Source: an uncultured Pelagibacteraceae bacterium (GTDB lineage: Bacteria; Pseudomonadota; Alphaproteobacteria; Pelagibacterales; Pelagibacteraceae). Taken from it: DNA of 64,000 bases. Below, in pieces: positions 31,831 to 42,263 of this stretch. The stretch is taken from assembly GCA_902575835.1 (NCBI GenBank), contig CACGSX010000002.1:62001-126000 (forward strand), read 5' to 3'. Each line of letters starts with the position of its first letter. The first letter of the stretch is position 1. The position numbers and the translations under genes are program-made. The notes under the pieces are model-generated. The model worked only from the letters and a program-made list of their open reading frames with translations. It made no database searches and was not told the origin of the DNA.

Positions 31831-31845
31831 GTTCTTGTTTTGTTC
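31831..31845 (-). promoter_or_regulatory. LexA box of umuDC
   Basis: The minus strand reads GAAC-N7-GAAC (plus strand GTTC at 31831-31834 and 31842-31845), a perfect match to the direct-repeat SOS box known for alphaproteobacterial LexA. It lies between the -10 element and the umuD start codon, where a repressor would cover the transcription start. Confidence 0.88.
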
Positions 31846-31848
31846 TTA

Positions 31849-31877
31849 TTAGTACATGAGTTATACAATAGTGTCAA
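31849..31877 (-). promoter_or_regulatory. Sigma-70 promoter of umuDC
   Basis: On the minus strand a perfect -35 TTGACA (31872-31877) is followed by a 17-base spacer and a -10 TACTAA (31849-31854). The predicted transcript would start inside the LexA box, leaving a leader of about 15-20 bases before the ATG at 31826. This is the best-formed promoter in the window. Confidence 0.8.
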
Positions 31878-31899
31878 TTAGGTTGTATTTTGAGTCTGT

Positions 31900-31921
31900 A
31901 AGTGAATCAAAAGTGAATCAA
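31900..31921. repeat. Tandem 11-base direct repeat
   Basis: Two adjacent copies of AAGTGAATCAA occupy 31900-31910 and 31911-31921, in the non-coding region between the divergent umuD and GFA-family genes. One helical turn apart, they could be a regulator site, or a chance slippage product. Confidence 0.5.
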
Positions 31922-32043
31922 AACGAGAACATCGAAACAAGATTTAGTATGACTGTGGATAACTTTAACAAGTTATAGTTTATGAAAATATGAGTTAAAA
32001 GTTTAAATAAAAAAAATTATCAAAAAATTTAAAGGATAAAAAA

Positions 32044-32406
32044 ATGAAAAAACTAACATGTCATTGTGGTGCTGTTAAAGCAGAGGTTAATGTTCCAGAT
32101 AAATTTGAAAAAGTTTTAAGATGCAATTGTTCTGTATGTAAAAGAAAGGGCTATGTTATGTCTCCGATTGGAGAAAATGATATGAAGATTACTAAAGGAG
32201 AAGACAAGTTAACTTTATATCAATTTTATACTAACACAGCTAAACATTATTTTTGCTCTATCTGTGGAATTTTTACACATACAAGACCAAGAAGTAATCC
32301 AAAATTACATATGATAAATATTGCATGTGTTGAGGGAGTTGACCCTTTCGAATATAAAGATGTTTCAATTAATGATGGTAACAATCATCCGCTTGACCAA
32401 AAATAA
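32044..32406 (+). CDS. GFA / CENP-V domain zinc protein
   Basis: A 120-residue protein of the glutathione-dependent formaldehyde-activating (Gfa) family. Zinc-binding cysteines are visible in TCHCGAVKAEV, CNCSVCKRKG and FCSICGIFTHTRP. Homologues act on, or bind, S-hydroxymethyl-glutathione, but many family members have unknown roles, so formaldehyde chemistry is only a possibility. A good spacing from AAAGGA to the ATG supports the start. It is followed after 5 bases by the glycerate-kinase-like gene. Confidence 0.83.
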   Translation: MKKLTCHCGAVKAEVNVPDKFEKVLRCNCSVCKRKGYVMSPIGENDMKITKGEDKLTLYQFYTNTAKHYFCSICGIFTHTRPRSNPKLHMINIACVEGVDPFEYKDVSINDGNNHPLDQK

Positions 32407-32411
32407 ATTAA

Positions 32412-33338
32412 ATGAATTTAGTTGAGGATTGTTTAAATAAAGTAAAAAAAGATTGTTATAAGTTTATAAAAACACAAGAAACATCTTCAGATAAATTTAA
32501 AAACAAAAATAAGATGTTAAAACATTATCTTGTCCCAATGAGTTTCTGGATTGCAAAAAAAATAAATTTTAAGAAACCTTATATTGTTGGTTTAACAGGA
32601 GGACAAGGAACTGGAAAAACTACTATAAGCTCAATCTTAATGATAATTTTAAAGAAATATTTTAAGTTAAAAGTTTTCAAAATATCAATTGATGATATTT
32701 ACAAAACAAAGAATGATAGAATAAAGTTATCAAAGAAAGTTCATCCATTATTATTGACAAGAGGTGTACCCGGGACCCATGACATAAGTTATATGTCTAG
32801 CTTTATTAAAAAAGCAAACTCTAGAAAATTTAAATCAATTATATTACCCAAGTTCGATAAGGCAATTGATGACAGATTTACAAAAAAAAATTGGTACAAA
32901 GTAAATAGCAGACCAGATGTAATTATTTTCGAAGGTTGGTGTGTTGGAGCAAGACCCGAAAGCTTAAAAACATTAAAAAAAAGTGTAAATATGATGGAAA
33001 AAAATGATGATAATAAATTAATCTGGAGAAAACATGTTAATAATCAGCTAAAAAAAGGATACAAGAAACTTTATAGTAAGCTTGATTGTTTATTATTTTT
33101 AAGGGCAGAAAATTTTAGTTTATTACAAAAGTGGAGAGTTATTCAGGAAAAAAAACTTAAATTAAAAAATAAGAATAAAAAAACAAAACAAAAAATCATG
33201 ACAAAAAAAGAAGTTTTAAACTTTATGCAAACTTACCAGAGAATTACACAGAATATGTTTAAATATGCGCCAAAATACGCATCTATAGTCATTAAATTAA
33301 ATTCTAATCATCAAATTAATTCTGTAAAGTACAACTAA
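32412..33338 (+). CDS. D-glycerate 3-kinase-like P-loop kinase
   Basis: A 308-residue kinase of the GLYK/YggC family within the phosphoribulokinase-uridine kinase group. Walker A is GGQGTGKTT at about residues 63-71; SIDDIYKT and VIIFEGWCVGARPES are family blocks, and LLLTRGVPGTHD is characteristic. Plant and cyanobacterial members phosphorylate glycerate to 3-phosphoglycerate, the last step from glycine/serine back to central metabolism. That would fit an organism using glycolate and glycine, but other substrates cannot be excluded. It abuts tolC by one base. Confidence 0.83.
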   Translation: MNLVEDCLNKVKKDCYKFIKTQETSSDKFKNKNKMLKHYLVPMSFWIAKKINFKKPYIVGLTGGQGTGKTTISSILMIILKKYFKLKVFKISIDDIYKTKNDRIKLSKKVHPLLLTRGVPGTHDISYMSSFIKKANSRKFKSIILPKFDKAIDDRFTKKNWYKVNSRPDVIIFEGWCVGARPESLKTLKKSVNMMEKNDDNKLIWRKHVNNQLKKGYKKLYSKLDCLLFLRAENFSLLQKWRVIQEKKLKLKNKNKKTKQKIMTKKEVLNFMQTYQRITQNMFKYAPKYASIVIKLNSNHQINSVKYN

Positions 33339-34630
33339 TGAAAAAAATAATAATAATAATTTTTAGTTTTTTTTGGTTAACAGCTCAATCGCTAGCTGTC
33401 ACATTATATGAAGCATTAAATGAAACTTATAATAATAATAAACAATTAAATGCTGAGAGAGAAAATATAAAAGCATCAGAAGAAGATCTGAATATTTCTA
33501 AAGCTGATTATATGCCTTCTTTAAGTTTAAGTGGATCTAAAAGCCTTGAAGAAACAAATAAACTTACAAATCAGAGCGGTGGTGATGCAACAATCAGTGA
33601 TGTAGACCCATTCACAACATCCATAAAATTAGAGCAAACCTTATTGGATTTTGGAAGAGACCTTAATTATGAAAAAAATTTAATAGGTTTAGAACTTGCA
33701 AAAGCAAAATTATTTAAAAAAGAACAAGATGTTCTTTACAGTGCTATAGAAGCTTTTACATCTGTAATTTTATCAAGAGAAAAAGTTGCAATTAATAGGC
33801 AAAATTTAAATTTACTTATTAAACAACTTGAAAATGATAAAGTTAGATTAGATAGAGGACAAATAAAAACTGCAGATTTATCACAAACTGAGTCTTCTCT
33901 TGCAGGAGCAAGTGCTCAGCTAACTCAAGCAAGAAGCGAATTAATGATTAATAAATTAAATTATGAAAATATCATTGGTAAACTTTTAAATACCAATGAA
34001 TTAAAAAAGACAAATAGAGCAATTGTAAGTATTCCAAGTGAACTTAGTTCAGCAATCAATTTAGCAAGAGAAAACAATCCAGATATAATGATCGCTAAAA
34101 TAGAATTAAATCAATCTGAAATGGATATTGCTATCGCCGAGAGTGATTTAAAACCAACCGCATCTTTATCTTTAGAAAGATCTTATGCTGACGATTTTAC
34201 TTCTACAATAGATGAAAGAGAAAAGGATACTCTTAAAGCAACAATAAGCTGGCCATTTTATTCAGGTGGAAGTAAACGTGCAAATATAAACAAGAATACA
34301 AATCTAAAAACTAGAAAAATTTTATTATTTGAGGATGCTGTAAAAACTACTGAAAAGAATGTTGGAAGCGCTTGGTCGAATCTCGAAGCATCTAAAAGTT
34401 TTTTAAATTCTGTAAGATCTCAAGTTAGAGCAGCAAAAATTGCTAACGAAGGAATAGCTGCAGAGTATGAAAGAGGTTCAAGAACAACGCTAGATGTTAT
34501 TCAATCAAACTCTTTGTTGTTGGCTGCAAAAATTTCCCTTGCAGAATCTGAGAGAAATAATCTTATCGCTCAATATAATGTTCTAAAAGCCATTGGCTTA
34601 TTGAATAGTGAATACCTAAAACTTAAGTAA
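33338..34630 (+). CDS. tolC: TolC family outer membrane channel
   Basis: A 430-residue outer membrane efflux protein with a signal peptide (IIIIFSFFWLTAQSLA). Two OEP repeats can be seen: TLYEALNETYNNNKQLNAERENIKASEEDLNISKADYMPSL and SSAINLARENNPDIMIAKIELNQSEMDIAIAESDLKPTASL. The C-terminal part SRTTLDVIQSNSLLLAAKISLAE is typical. It would be the outer channel for type I secretion or RND efflux pumps; none of those partners is in the window. Confidence 0.93.
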   Translation: MKKIIIIIFSFFWLTAQSLAVTLYEALNETYNNNKQLNAERENIKASEEDLNISKADYMPSLSLSGSKSLEETNKLTNQSGGDATISDVDPFTTSIKLEQTLLDFGRDLNYEKNLIGLELAKAKLFKKEQDVLYSAIEAFTSVILSREKVAINRQNLNLLIKQLENDKVRLDRGQIKTADLSQTESSLAGASAQLTQARSELMINKLNYENIIGKLLNTNELKKTNRAIVSIPSELSSAINLARENNPDIMIAKIELNQSEMDIAIAESDLKPTASLSLERSYADDFTSTIDEREKDTLKATISWPFYSGGSKRANINKNTNLKTRKILLFEDAVKTTEKNVGSAWSNLEASKSFLNSVRSQVRAAKIANEGIAAEYERGSRTTLDVIQSNSLLLAAKISLAESERNNLIAQYNVLKAIGLLNSEYLKLK

Positions 34631-34672
34631 TTTAACGATTTTAAGCTATTTTGAAAAATATATTGCCAATGA

Positions 34673-34687
34673 GAACAAAATGTGTAC
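34673..34687 (+). promoter_or_regulatory. Probable LexA box of recA
   Basis: GAAC (34673-34676), seven bases, then GTAC (34684-34687): one half-site perfect, the other with one change from GAAC-N7-GAAC. It lies about 50 bases upstream of recA, just after a TTGCCA hexamer at 34663-34668 that may be the -35 element. The perfect box at umuDC makes this reading more likely. Confidence 0.65.
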
Positions 34688-34737
34688 ATTTAAATTCATG
34701 ATTCGAGTATTAAAAAAAGCAAAAAAAAAGGCAAAAA

Positions 34738-35862
34738 ATGACTAAAAATAACCTAAAAGTGGTGAAAACCGCAAAAGATAAAGAATTGGAAAACAAAGAA
34801 AAAAATAAAGCATTAGACGCAGCAATAAGCCAAATTACAGATAGCTTCGGAAAAGGCTCAGTAATGAAGCTTGGTGAGCAAAAAGCTATGGACGTTGAGT
34901 CTATCTCAACAGGATCTTTAAGCTTAGATCTTGCTTTAGGAATTGGTGGATTGCCAAAAGGAAGAATTATTGAAATTTATGGACCAGAGTCTTCAGGAAA
35001 AACTACATTAGCATTACAAGTAGTTGCAGAAGCACAGAAGGCAGGTGGAATTTGTGGTTTCGTTGATGCAGAACATGCTTTAGATCCAGTGTATGCGAAG
35101 AAATTAGGTGTAAATACTGAAGAGTTGCTAATTTCTCAACCAGACACAGGTGAACAAGCTTTAGAGATTACTGATACATTAATTAAATCTGGCTCAATGT
35201 CAGTTCTTGTTGTGGACTCTGTAGCTGCATTAACGCCAAGAGCTGAAATTGAAGGCGATATGGGTGATACTCATGTTGGTTTGCAAGCTAGATTGATGTC
35301 TCAAGCATTGAGAAAATTGACAGGCTCAATTTCACGAACTAATACAATGGTTATTTTTATTAACCAAATTAGAATGAAAATTGGTGTTATGTTTGGAAGT
35401 CCAGAAACAACATCGGGTGGAAACTCTTTGAAATTCTACTCATCAGTTAGAATGGACATTAGAAGAATTGGAGCAATCAAAGATAAAGATAATATCGTTG
35501 GTAACACAACAAGAGTTAAAGTTGTGAAAAATAAAGTTGCTCCACCATTTAAAGTTGTTGAGTTTGACTTAATGTATGGAAAAGGAATTAGTAAAGTAGG
35601 GGAACTAATAGACCTAGGTGCCAAAGCAGATATTGTAGAGAAATCTGGAGCTTGGTACGCTTACAAAGGTGAAAAAATTGGTCAAGGTAGAGAGAATGCG
35701 AAACTTTACCTTGAACAAAATCCTAAAGCTGCTGCTGAAATTGAAATGGCAATCAGAGAAAAGGCTGGTGTGATCTCAAAAAAAATTGAAGGAAATCCAC
35801 TAAACGAAGAAAAAGTAGAGGCTCAAAAAACAGAAGAAGAAGTTCCTACTAAAAAGAATTAG
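34738..35862 (+). CDS. recA: Recombinase RecA
   Basis: RecA forms filaments on single-stranded DNA, exchanges strands and triggers LexA/UmuD self-cleavage. Walker A is GPESSGKTT near residues 82-90; other blocks are [39 protein letters not shown] (loop 1 region) and [21 protein letters not shown] (loop 2). The 374 residues include an extended N-terminus of about 20 charged residues and an acidic C-terminal tail. It has its own upstream region and terminator, so is monocistronic. Confidence 0.98.
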   Translation: MTKNNLKVVKTAKDKELENKEKNKALDAAISQITDSFGKGSVMKLGEQKAMDVESISTGSLSLDLALGIGGLPKGRIIEIYGPESSGKTTLALQVVAEAQKAGGICGFVDAEHALDPVYAKKLGVNTEELLISQPDTGEQALEITDTLIKSGSMSVLVVDSVAALTPRAEIEGDMGDTHVGLQARLMSQALRKLTGSISRTNTMVIFINQIRMKIGVMFGSPETTSGGNSLKFYSSVRMDIRRIGAIKDKDNIVGNTTRVKVVKNKVAPPFKVVEFDLMYGKGISKVGELIDLGAKADIVEKSGAWYAYKGEKIGQGRENAKLYLEQNPKAAAEIEMAIREKAGVISKKIEGNPLNEEKVEAQKTEEEVPTKKN

Positions 35863-35881
35863 CAGATAACTTTTAGTTATT

Positions 35882-35910
35882 AAAAAGGCGCTCGAATGGG
35901 CGCCTTTTTT
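35882..35910 (+). terminator. Rho-independent terminator after recA
   Basis: The arm AAAAAGGCGC (35882-35891) pairs with GCGCCTTTTTT (35900-35910) around an eight-base loop, ending in a T-run. It is 20 bases after the recA stop. Confidence 0.92.
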
Positions 35911-35959
35911 CCCTTCAGAGGTGTAGACATCAATAGAAAATGCTGTATTTTAACAAAAT

Positions 35960-38623
35960 ATGGCAAAAACATTAAACGAGATCAGATCAACTTTTTTAGA
36001 TTATTTTGAAAAAAATGATCACAAGATAGTTGAGTCTAGCAATTTGGTTCCAAATAATGATCCAACATTAATGTTTGCAAATTCAGGCATGGTCCAGTTT
36101 AAAAATGTTTTTACTGGATTAGAAAAAAGGGATTATCAAAGAGCTACTACTTCTCAAAAATGTGTAAGAGCAGGAGGTAAACATAACGATCTTGAAAATG
36201 TTGGTTACACTCCAAGACACCATACATTTTTTGAAATGCTTGGAAATTTTTCTTTCGGAGATTACTTCAAGGAAAGAGGAATTGAACTTGCTTGGAATTT
36301 AATTACTAAAGACTTTGGATTAAATAAAGATAGATTATATGTAACAGTATTTCATGAAGACGATGAAGCCTTCAATTTTTGGAAGAAAATAGCGGGTTTT
36401 AGCGACGATAGAATTATTAGGATAGCAACTTCAGATAACTTTTGGTCAATGGGTGAAACGGGTCCTTGCGGACCCTGTTCAGAGATATTTTATGATCATG
36501 GAGATCATTTAAAAGGTGGTTTACCCGGAACTAAAGATGAGGATGGCGATAGATATATTGAGATATGGAATTTAGTCTTCATGCAATTTGAGCAAGTTTC
36601 AAAAGATAACAGAATTAATCTTCCAAAACCTTCTGTAGATACTGGAATGGGTTTAGAAAGAATTGCAGCATTACTTCAGGGCACACATGATAATTACGAA
36701 ACAGATCATTTTAAAAAATTAATTAGTTCGATTTCTGAATTTACAAAAGTAAAACAAGATGAAAATAATTTATCGAGCTTTAGAGTAATTGCAGATCACT
36801 TAAGAGCTAGCTCATTTCTTCTTGCAGAAGGAGTATTACCTTCAAATGAAGGCAGAGGCTATGTTCTTAGAAGAATAATGAGAAGAGGAATGAGGCATTC
36901 TCATTTGCTAGGTTCTAAAGAACCAGTCTTCAATAAAATCTTTGATACATTGAAAGATGAAATGAAAGGAAATTATCCTGAATTAGAAAGATCAGAAACT
37001 TTAATTAAAGAAACATTAAAGATGGAAGAAGAAAAATTTTTAGTATTACTTGATAGGGGAATTAAAATTTTGAATGATGAAATTTCAAAAATAAAAAAAG
37101 TTTTACCAGGTGAAGTAGCGTTTAAATTATATGATACTTATGGTTTCCCGTTAGACTTAACAGAAGATATTTTAAAAAATAAATCTTTGACCGTTGATCA
37201 AAATAAATTTGATGAATTAATGAAAAAGAGCAAAGAGCTTGCAAAACAAAATTGGAAAGGTTCTGGAGATGCCTCTGAAGAAGAAATCTGGTTTGGTATA
37301 AAAGATAAAATAGGACCTACAGAGTTTCTTGGGTATGAGTTTAACCAATCAGAAGGAGTGGTGTTATCGATAATTAAAAATAATAAAGAAGCACAAAATA
37401 TTTCAAATGGTGAGGAAGGGATAATTATTACTAATCAAACTCCTTTTTATGGAGAGTCTGGTGGACAAGTTGGAGATCAAGGCACAATAGTATCTGGTAA
37501 CTCAGTATTTGAGGTTACAGATACACAAAAAAAACTTGGAGATTTATTTATACATCATGGAACTCTGAAATCTGGTGAGATTAAGATTAAAGACGTTGTA
37601 GAAATGAAAATAGATATTGAAAGACGTAACAATCTTAAGGCATATCATTCTGCAACCCATTTATTACATGAGTCTTTGAGAAGAACATTGGGAAAACACG
37701 TTATGCAAAAAGGATCTTTAGTTGCGCCTGATAGACTAAGATTTGATTTTAGTCATATGAAACCAATTACAGAGGATGAGCTAACAATTATTGATAAATT
37801 AGTTAATGAATACGTGCAAAACAAAACTGATGTAACTACAAGAATTATGACACCAAAAGCTGCCATTGAAAAAGGTGCTTTAGCTTTTTTTGGTGAAAAA
37901 TATGGAGAAGAAGTGAGAGTAGTTTCTATGGGAGCGGAAAATAACTCTTATTTTTCAACAGAATTATGTGGTGGAACACATGTAAAAAATACAGGTGATA
38001 TTGGAAAATTTAAAACTATTAGCCAATCCTCAATAGCTGCTGGAGTTAGAAGGGTTGAGGCTTTAAGGGACAAACAACTCGAAATATTCTTAAAAAACAA
38101 GGAAAAAATGTCAAACCTTTCTGCACAAAAGGATGAAGATAGTATTAAAGAAGTGTCTGCACAAATTATTAAATTAGGTGGAAAACCAAATCTAGAAAAT
38201 AAAGATACGAAAGGATTAATTAAAGACCTCAATAAACAACTAGAGCAATTAAATGTTCAATCAGTTTTAGGTGATAAATCAAAAAACATAATTAGAGATG
38301 AAAATATAAATGGTACTCAAGTTAGATTGCAAAAAGTTCAAGACCTATCTGCAAAAGACCTAAGAAAACTAGTTGATGCAGGTAAAAAAGAATTAGGTGA
38401 TGGAATAGTAGTTGTATTTGCAAATAAAGATAAGAAAGTTGGTCTTGCGGTAGGTGTAACTGAAAATTTAACAAACAAATATGATGCTGTTAAATTTGCA
38501 AAACTAGGATCTGAAATTATTGGGGGAAAGGGCGGTGGAGGTCGTAAAGATTTTGCGCAGGCTGGAGGCCAAGACTCAAATAAAATTGATGAAGCTTTAG
38601 AAAAACTAAAAAACTTAATTTAA
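35960..38623 (+). CDS. alaS: Alanyl-tRNA synthetase
   Basis: AlaRS of 887 residues. Class II catalytic core starts with [38 protein letters not shown]; motif 2 region is [36 protein letters not shown]. The editing domain has [16 protein letters not shown] and the zinc site [13 protein letters not shown]. The C-terminal DHHA1/C-Ala domain ends with [12 protein letters not shown]. It is downstream of recA, a common arrangement in alphaproteobacteria, and its last 9 bases overlap the convergent icd. Confidence 0.98.
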   Translation: MAKTLNEIRSTFLDYFEKNDHKIVESSNLVPNNDPTLMFANSGMVQFKNVFTGLEKRDYQRATTSQKCVRAGGKHNDLENVGYTPRHHTFFEMLGNFSFGDYFKERGIELAWNLITKDFGLNKDRLYVTVFHEDDEAFNFWKKIAGFSDDRIIRIATSDNFWSMGETGPCGPCSEIFYDHGDHLKGGLPGTKDEDGDRYIEIWNLVFMQFEQVSKDNRINLPKPSVDTGMGLERIAALLQGTHDNYETDHFKKLISSISEFTKVKQDENNLSSFRVIADHLRASSFLLAEGVLPSNEGRGYVLRRIMRRGMRHSHLLGSKEPVFNKIFDTLKDEMKGNYPELERSETLIKETLKMEEEKFLVLLDRGIKILNDEISKIKKVLPGEVAFKLYDTYGFPLDLTEDILKNKSLTVDQNKFDELMKKSKELAKQNWKGSGDASEEEIWFGIKDKIGPTEFLGYEFNQSEGVVLSIIKNNKEAQNISNGEEGIIITNQTPFYGESGGQVGDQGTIVSGNSVFEVTDTQKKLGDLFIHHGTLKSGEIKIKDVVEMKIDIERRNNLKAYHSATHLLHESLRRTLGKHVMQKGSLVAPDRLRFDFSHMKPITEDELTIIDKLVNEYVQNKTDVTTRIMTPKAAIEKGALAFFGEKYGEEVRVVSMGAENNSYFSTELCGGTHVKNTGDIGKFKTISQSSIAAGVRRVEALRDKQLEIFLKNKEKMSNLSAQKDEDSIKEVSAQIIKLGGKPNLENKDTKGLIKDLNKQLEQLNVQSVLGDKSKNIIRDENINGTQVRLQKVQDLSAKDLRKLVDAGKKELGDGIVVVFANKDKKVGLAVGVTENLTNKYDAVKFAKLGSEIIGGKGGGGRKDFAQAGGQDSNKIDEALEKLKNLI

Positions 38624-39829
38624 TTTTTGTTTTAAACTGCCATCAATTACATCTAAAAACTGGTTAGTTGTTAAATATTTTGTAGAAGGACCAATAAGTA
38701 TTGCCAAATCTTTGGTCATTGAACCTGATTCAACTGACTCAACACATACTTCTTCAAGTGTTTTGGTAAATTTAATTAATTCATCATTGCTATCTAACTT
38801 TCCTCTGTGCGCCAAACCTCTTGTCCAAGCAAATATAGATGCAATTGGATTGGTTGATGTTTCTTTACCTTGCTGATGCATTCTAAAATGTCGAGTTACA
38901 GTTCCGTGAGCCGCTTCTGCTTCCATTGTTCTACCATCAGGTGCTAATAAAACACTTGTCATTAAGCCTAATGAACCATAACCTTGAGCAACAGTATCTG
39001 ACTGAACATCACCATCATAATTTTTACAAGCCCAGATATATCTACCATGCCACTTCATTGCACAAGCGACCATGTCGTCGATTAACCTATGTTCATAAGT
39101 TATGTTATTTTTTTCAAATTCTGATTTAAAGTCTTTTTCAAAAACATTTTGAAATATATCTTTAAATCTACCATCATATTTTTTTAGTATTGTATTCTTA
39201 GTTGATAAATATACTGGCCATTTTTTTATTAGGCCGTAATTGAAACATGATCTTGCAAAGTCCTCTATTGATTTATCTAAATTATACATTGAAAGAGCAA
39301 TACCGGGTCCTGGGAAATCAAATACTTCATATTTTTTTTCATCACTTCCATCTTCCGATGTCCATTTAACTTCTAATTTACCTTTTCCTGGAACTAAAAA
39401 ATCTGTAGCTCTATATTGATCACCAAAAGCATGTCTTCCAATAATTAGTGGATCTGTCCAAGATGGAACAAGTTTAGGAATATTTTTACAAATTATTGGT
39501 TCTCTAAATACTGTTCCTCCAATAATATTTCTTATTGTACCATTTGGTGATCTCCACATTTTCTTTAATTTAAATTCTTCAACTCTGGCCTCATCGGGAG
39601 TTATAGTTGCACATTTGATACCTACTTTATTTTTCTTGATTGCATTAGCACAGTCGATAGTTATTTTGTCATCTGTTTCATCCCTGCTTTTCATTCCTAG
39701 ATCGTAATACTCAATGCCTAAATCTAAATAAGGTAGAATTAATTTGTTTTTGATGAATTCCCATATTACTCTTGTCATTTCATCGCCGTCTAGCTCAACA
39801 ATGGGATTTTTTACCTTAATTTTGCTCAT
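38615..39829 (-). CDS. icd: NADP-dependent isocitrate dehydrogenase (eukaryotic-like, homodimeric type)
   Basis: IDH converts isocitrate to 2-oxoglutarate with NADPH formation. The start ATG at 39829 gives [25 protein letters not shown], the conserved N-terminus; a further in-frame ATG at 39874 would add 15 unconserved residues. The 404-residue protein has [20 protein letters not shown] and [35 protein letters not shown]. This is the type shared with mitochondria rather than the E. coli type. Confidence 0.97.
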   Translation of the reverse strand: MSKIKVKNPIVELDGDEMTRVIWEFIKNKLILPYLDLGIEYYDLGMKSRDETDDKITIDCANAIKKNKVGIKCATITPDEARVEEFKLKKMWRSPNGTIRNIIGGTVFREPIICKNIPKLVPSWTDPLIIGRHAFGDQYRATDFLVPGKGKLEVKWTSEDGSDEKKYEVFDFPGPGIALSMYNLDKSIEDFARSCFNYGLIKKWPVYLSTKNTILKKYDGRFKDIFQNVFEKDFKSEFEKNNITYEHRLIDDMVACAMKWHGRYIWACKNYDGDVQSDTVAQGYGSLGLMTSVLLAPDGRTMEAEAAHGTVTRHFRMHQQGKETSTNPIASIFAWTRGLAHRGKLDSNDELIKFTKTLEEVCVESVESGSMTKDLAILIGPSTKYLTTNQFLDVIDGSLKQKLN

Positions 39830-39903
39830 TTTTTGATGTATCTTAATAATTGAATTTATACTTTTTATATACATATTAATCCAGAATTATCAAATAAACG
39901 ATT

Positions 39904-40551
39904 ATGATAGACAAAATTTTTCCAAAGATTCATAACGAAGGCTATAAATTTATAGTAATTTTCGTCGTAGCAACGAGCATTCTATATTTCATTCATGGTT
40001 TTTTAGGTTTCATAGGTTTGGTCTTGAGTATTTGGTGTTATTATTTTTTTAGAGATCCAGAGAGAATTCCAATAAATGATGAGAACTATTTAACAAGTCC
40101 TGCTGACGGACTAGTTTTACAAGTTTTAGATACAAACGGACCAAAAGAATTGGGCCTTGAAAATAAAAAATTTAAGAAAGTAAGTATATTTATGAATGTA
40201 TTTGACTGTCATGTGAATAGATCTCCATGTTCAGGAAAAATTGAAGAAATTTTATACAAACCTGGAAAATTTATTAATGCATCTCTTGATAAAGCAAGCG
40301 AGGATAATGAAAGAAATTATTATAAAATTAAAAATTCTCATGGTGAAGACATAATTGTAGTCCAAATCGCAGGACTGGTTGCACGGAGAATAGTAACAGA
40401 TACCTCAGTTGAAGAAAATGTTGATCAAGGATCTAGAATAGGAATGATTAGATTTGGAAGTAGAGCAGATTTATATTTTGAAAACTATGAACCACTCGTA
40501 AAAGTTAATCAAAGAGCAGTTGCTGGAGAAACATTGATAGCCAAAAGATAA
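39904..40551 (+). CDS. psd: Phosphatidylserine decarboxylase, short form
   Basis: Pyruvoyl enzyme that makes phosphatidylethanolamine from phosphatidylserine. At 215 residues it is the short alphaproteobacterial type with an N-terminal membrane hairpin (about residues 15-50). The self-cleavage site is the Gly-Ser in MIRFGSRADLYF near the C-terminus, producing the pyruvoyl group at the serine. Conserved FFRDPER, SPADGLV and MNVFDCHVNRSPCSG are seen. The next gene, pssA, starts immediately after the stop and makes its substrate. Confidence 0.96.
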   Translation: MIDKIFPKIHNEGYKFIVIFVVATSILYFIHGFLGFIGLVLSIWCYYFFRDPERIPINDENYLTSPADGLVLQVLDTNGPKELGLENKKFKKVSIFMNVFDCHVNRSPCSGKIEEILYKPGKFINASLDKASEDNERNYYKIKNSHGEDIIVVQIAGLVARRIVTDTSVEENVDQGSRIGMIRFGSRADLYFENYEPLVKVNQRAVAGETLIAKR

Positions 40552-41349
40552 ATGGAAAATCCAAAAAAGAATATAAGATTAGTATCAAATAAAAATTCAA
40601 GAGTTATTTTGCCAAATATTATGACTTTGGTTGGAGTGTGTATTGGCTTGACTTCAATTAAGTTTGCATTTGATGGAAGATTTGAATTATCAGTTATTGC
40701 AGTTTTAATTGCTGCAATTATAGATGGTTTAGATGGAAGAATTGCCAGATTAATTAAAGCCACATCAAAAGTTGGAAAAGAATTAGACTCATTAACGGAT
40801 GTAATTAGTTTTGGAGTTGCGCCAGCTTTCATAATGTATTTCTGGGCGCTAGACAATATCGGCAGATTTGGTTGGTTAATATCTTTAATATATGTGGTTT
40901 GTGTTGCTTTGAGACTTGCAAGATTTAATGTTTCAACAGGAGGGGAACCTTCATGGAGGGATAATTTTTTTGAAGGTATTCCATCACCAGCAGGTGGAGT
41001 ATTGGTATTAATGCCATTAATTTATAGTTTTAGCGAAGTTCAGTTTATAACTATTAATAAAAATATTATTGTTCCATCTTTATTCATTGTTATTTCTGTA
41101 CTTTTGATAAGTAAAATTCCTACATATTCTTTTAAAAGAATTGTTGTCCCAAGAAGTACTTCAATATTTCTTTTATTTGGAATAATTTTATATTTTGGTC
41201 TGTTGCTAATATATACCTTTAATACAATTATAATTTCAGGAATTATTTATTTATTAATGATTCCAGCAAGTTCAATTCATTACTTATTTTTAAAAAAACA
41301 AAATAAAGAAAAAGATGATGGCGTTGATCATCACGAAGATATTTTGTAA
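40552..41349 (+). CDS. pssA: CDP-diacylglycerol--serine O-phosphatidyltransferase
   Basis: A 265-residue inner-membrane protein of the CDP-alcohol phosphatidyltransferase family. The catalytic motif is DGLDGRIARLIKATSKVGKELDSLTD, with the D-G-x2-A-R-x8-G-x3-D-x3-D pattern intact. The GGEPSWRDNFFEGIPSPAGG block is characteristic of bacterial PssA. It follows psd with no gap, so phosphatidylethanolamine synthesis is encoded as a unit. Confidence 0.96.
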   Translation: MENPKKNIRLVSNKNSRVILPNIMTLVGVCIGLTSIKFAFDGRFELSVIAVLIAAIIDGLDGRIARLIKATSKVGKELDSLTDVISFGVAPAFIMYFWALDNIGRFGWLISLIYVVCVALRLARFNVSTGGEPSWRDNFFEGIPSPAGGVLVLMPLIYSFSEVQFITINKNIIVPSLFIVISVLLISKIPTYSFKRIVVPRSTSIFLLFGIILYFGLLLIYTFNTIIISGIIYLLMIPASSIHYLFLKKQNKEKDDGVDHHEDIL

Positions 41350-42263
41350 TGAAAGAGAATGTAATTATTTCTCTAGCAGATTCTAATTACTTTGAATTGC
41401 TAAATGAATTAATAGACTCTATTAAACAATTCAATTACAGTGAAAAGGTTGCTATTTGTATACTTGATGCGGGTTTAACAGAGGAGCAAACCGCTCTTCT
41501 AAAAGATAAAGTAGACGAGATCAAAAAAGCTGAATGGGATATTGAGGTTCCACAATCTAAAGTTAAAGGTAAAGAATGGCTAAAAAGTCAGGTATCAAGA
41601 GCGTTTCTTCCAAAATATTTTCCAAACTATAAAAAATACCTGTGGATTGATTGTGATGCTTGGGTTCAAGATTGGAGTTCAATAGACTTATATTTTAAGG
41701 CTTGTGATAATGGCAAACTAGGCATTACACAGACAATGACACCTGGATATAGAATATTAAGTAAAGTTAATTGGTTGTTTGGAAAATTAGCCATTATAAA
41801 ATCTCAAAATTTTAAACATGCTATTAAATCTAAAATTGATATTAATAAAGCAAGAAAGTTAGCATTTGCTCCGCATATTAATATTGGCGTTTTCTCATTA
41901 GAAAAAGACTCTAATTGTTGGAATGTTTGGCAAAAAAATTTAAAAACTACTGTTAGTCATGGACAAATATTTGGTTCAGAGCAACTAGCAATAAATATAT
42001 GCGTATATATTGATAATGTAGATGTTGAATTTCTTCCTCATAATTGCAACTGGTTAGCTAGCAACTTACTTCCAAAGTTTGATGAAAAGAATAAATTTTT
42101 TGTGGAACCTTTTCTACCAAATCATAAAATTGGAATTATACATTTAGCTAGTGGTATTAAAGTAAATGATAAAGATATGAGAAACGAGAAAAATCTAGAG
42201 ATAGAATTAAATACTTTGGATAATAATAAAATCTCAAAATCTTTAAGGTTCAAAACTAATTGA
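41349..42263 (+). CDS. GT8-like glycosyltransferase
   Basis: A 304-residue soluble protein with a nucleotide-sugar-binding fold. The DxD metal motif is D101-C-D103 in YLWIDCDAW, preceded by a RAFLPKYFP segment as in glycosyltransferase family 8. C-terminal HNCNWLASNLLPKF and IIHLASGIK supply the histidine expected near the second metal-binding site. No sugar or acceptor can be assigned. It sits between pssA (one-base overlap) and rlmE, perhaps linked to envelope glycolipids. Confidence 0.72.
   Translation: MKENVIISLADSNYFELLNELIDSIKQFNYSEKVAICILDAGLTEEQTALLKDKVDEIKKAEWDIEVPQSKVKGKEWLKSQVSRAFLPKYFPNYKKYLWIDCDAWVQDWSSIDLYFKACDNGKLGITQTMTPGYRILSKVNWLFGKLAIIKSQNFKHAIKSKIDINKARKLAFAPHINIGVFSLEKDSNCWNVWQKNLKTTVSHGQIFGSEQLAINICVYIDNVDVEFLPHNCNWLASNLLPKFDEKNKFFVEPFLPNHKIGIIHLASGIKVNDKDMRNEKNLEIELNTLDNNKISKSLRFKTN

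Noticed and set aside
31827..31877. 17-residue N-terminal extension of umuD
   Set aside because: The extension contains the promoter -10, part of the -35 and the LexA box, and UmuD spacing matches E. coli only from residue 18.
31927..31941. Second LexA-like site (GAAC at 31927 plus seven bases)
   Set aside because: The second half-site is CAAG, with three of four bases differing from GAAC.
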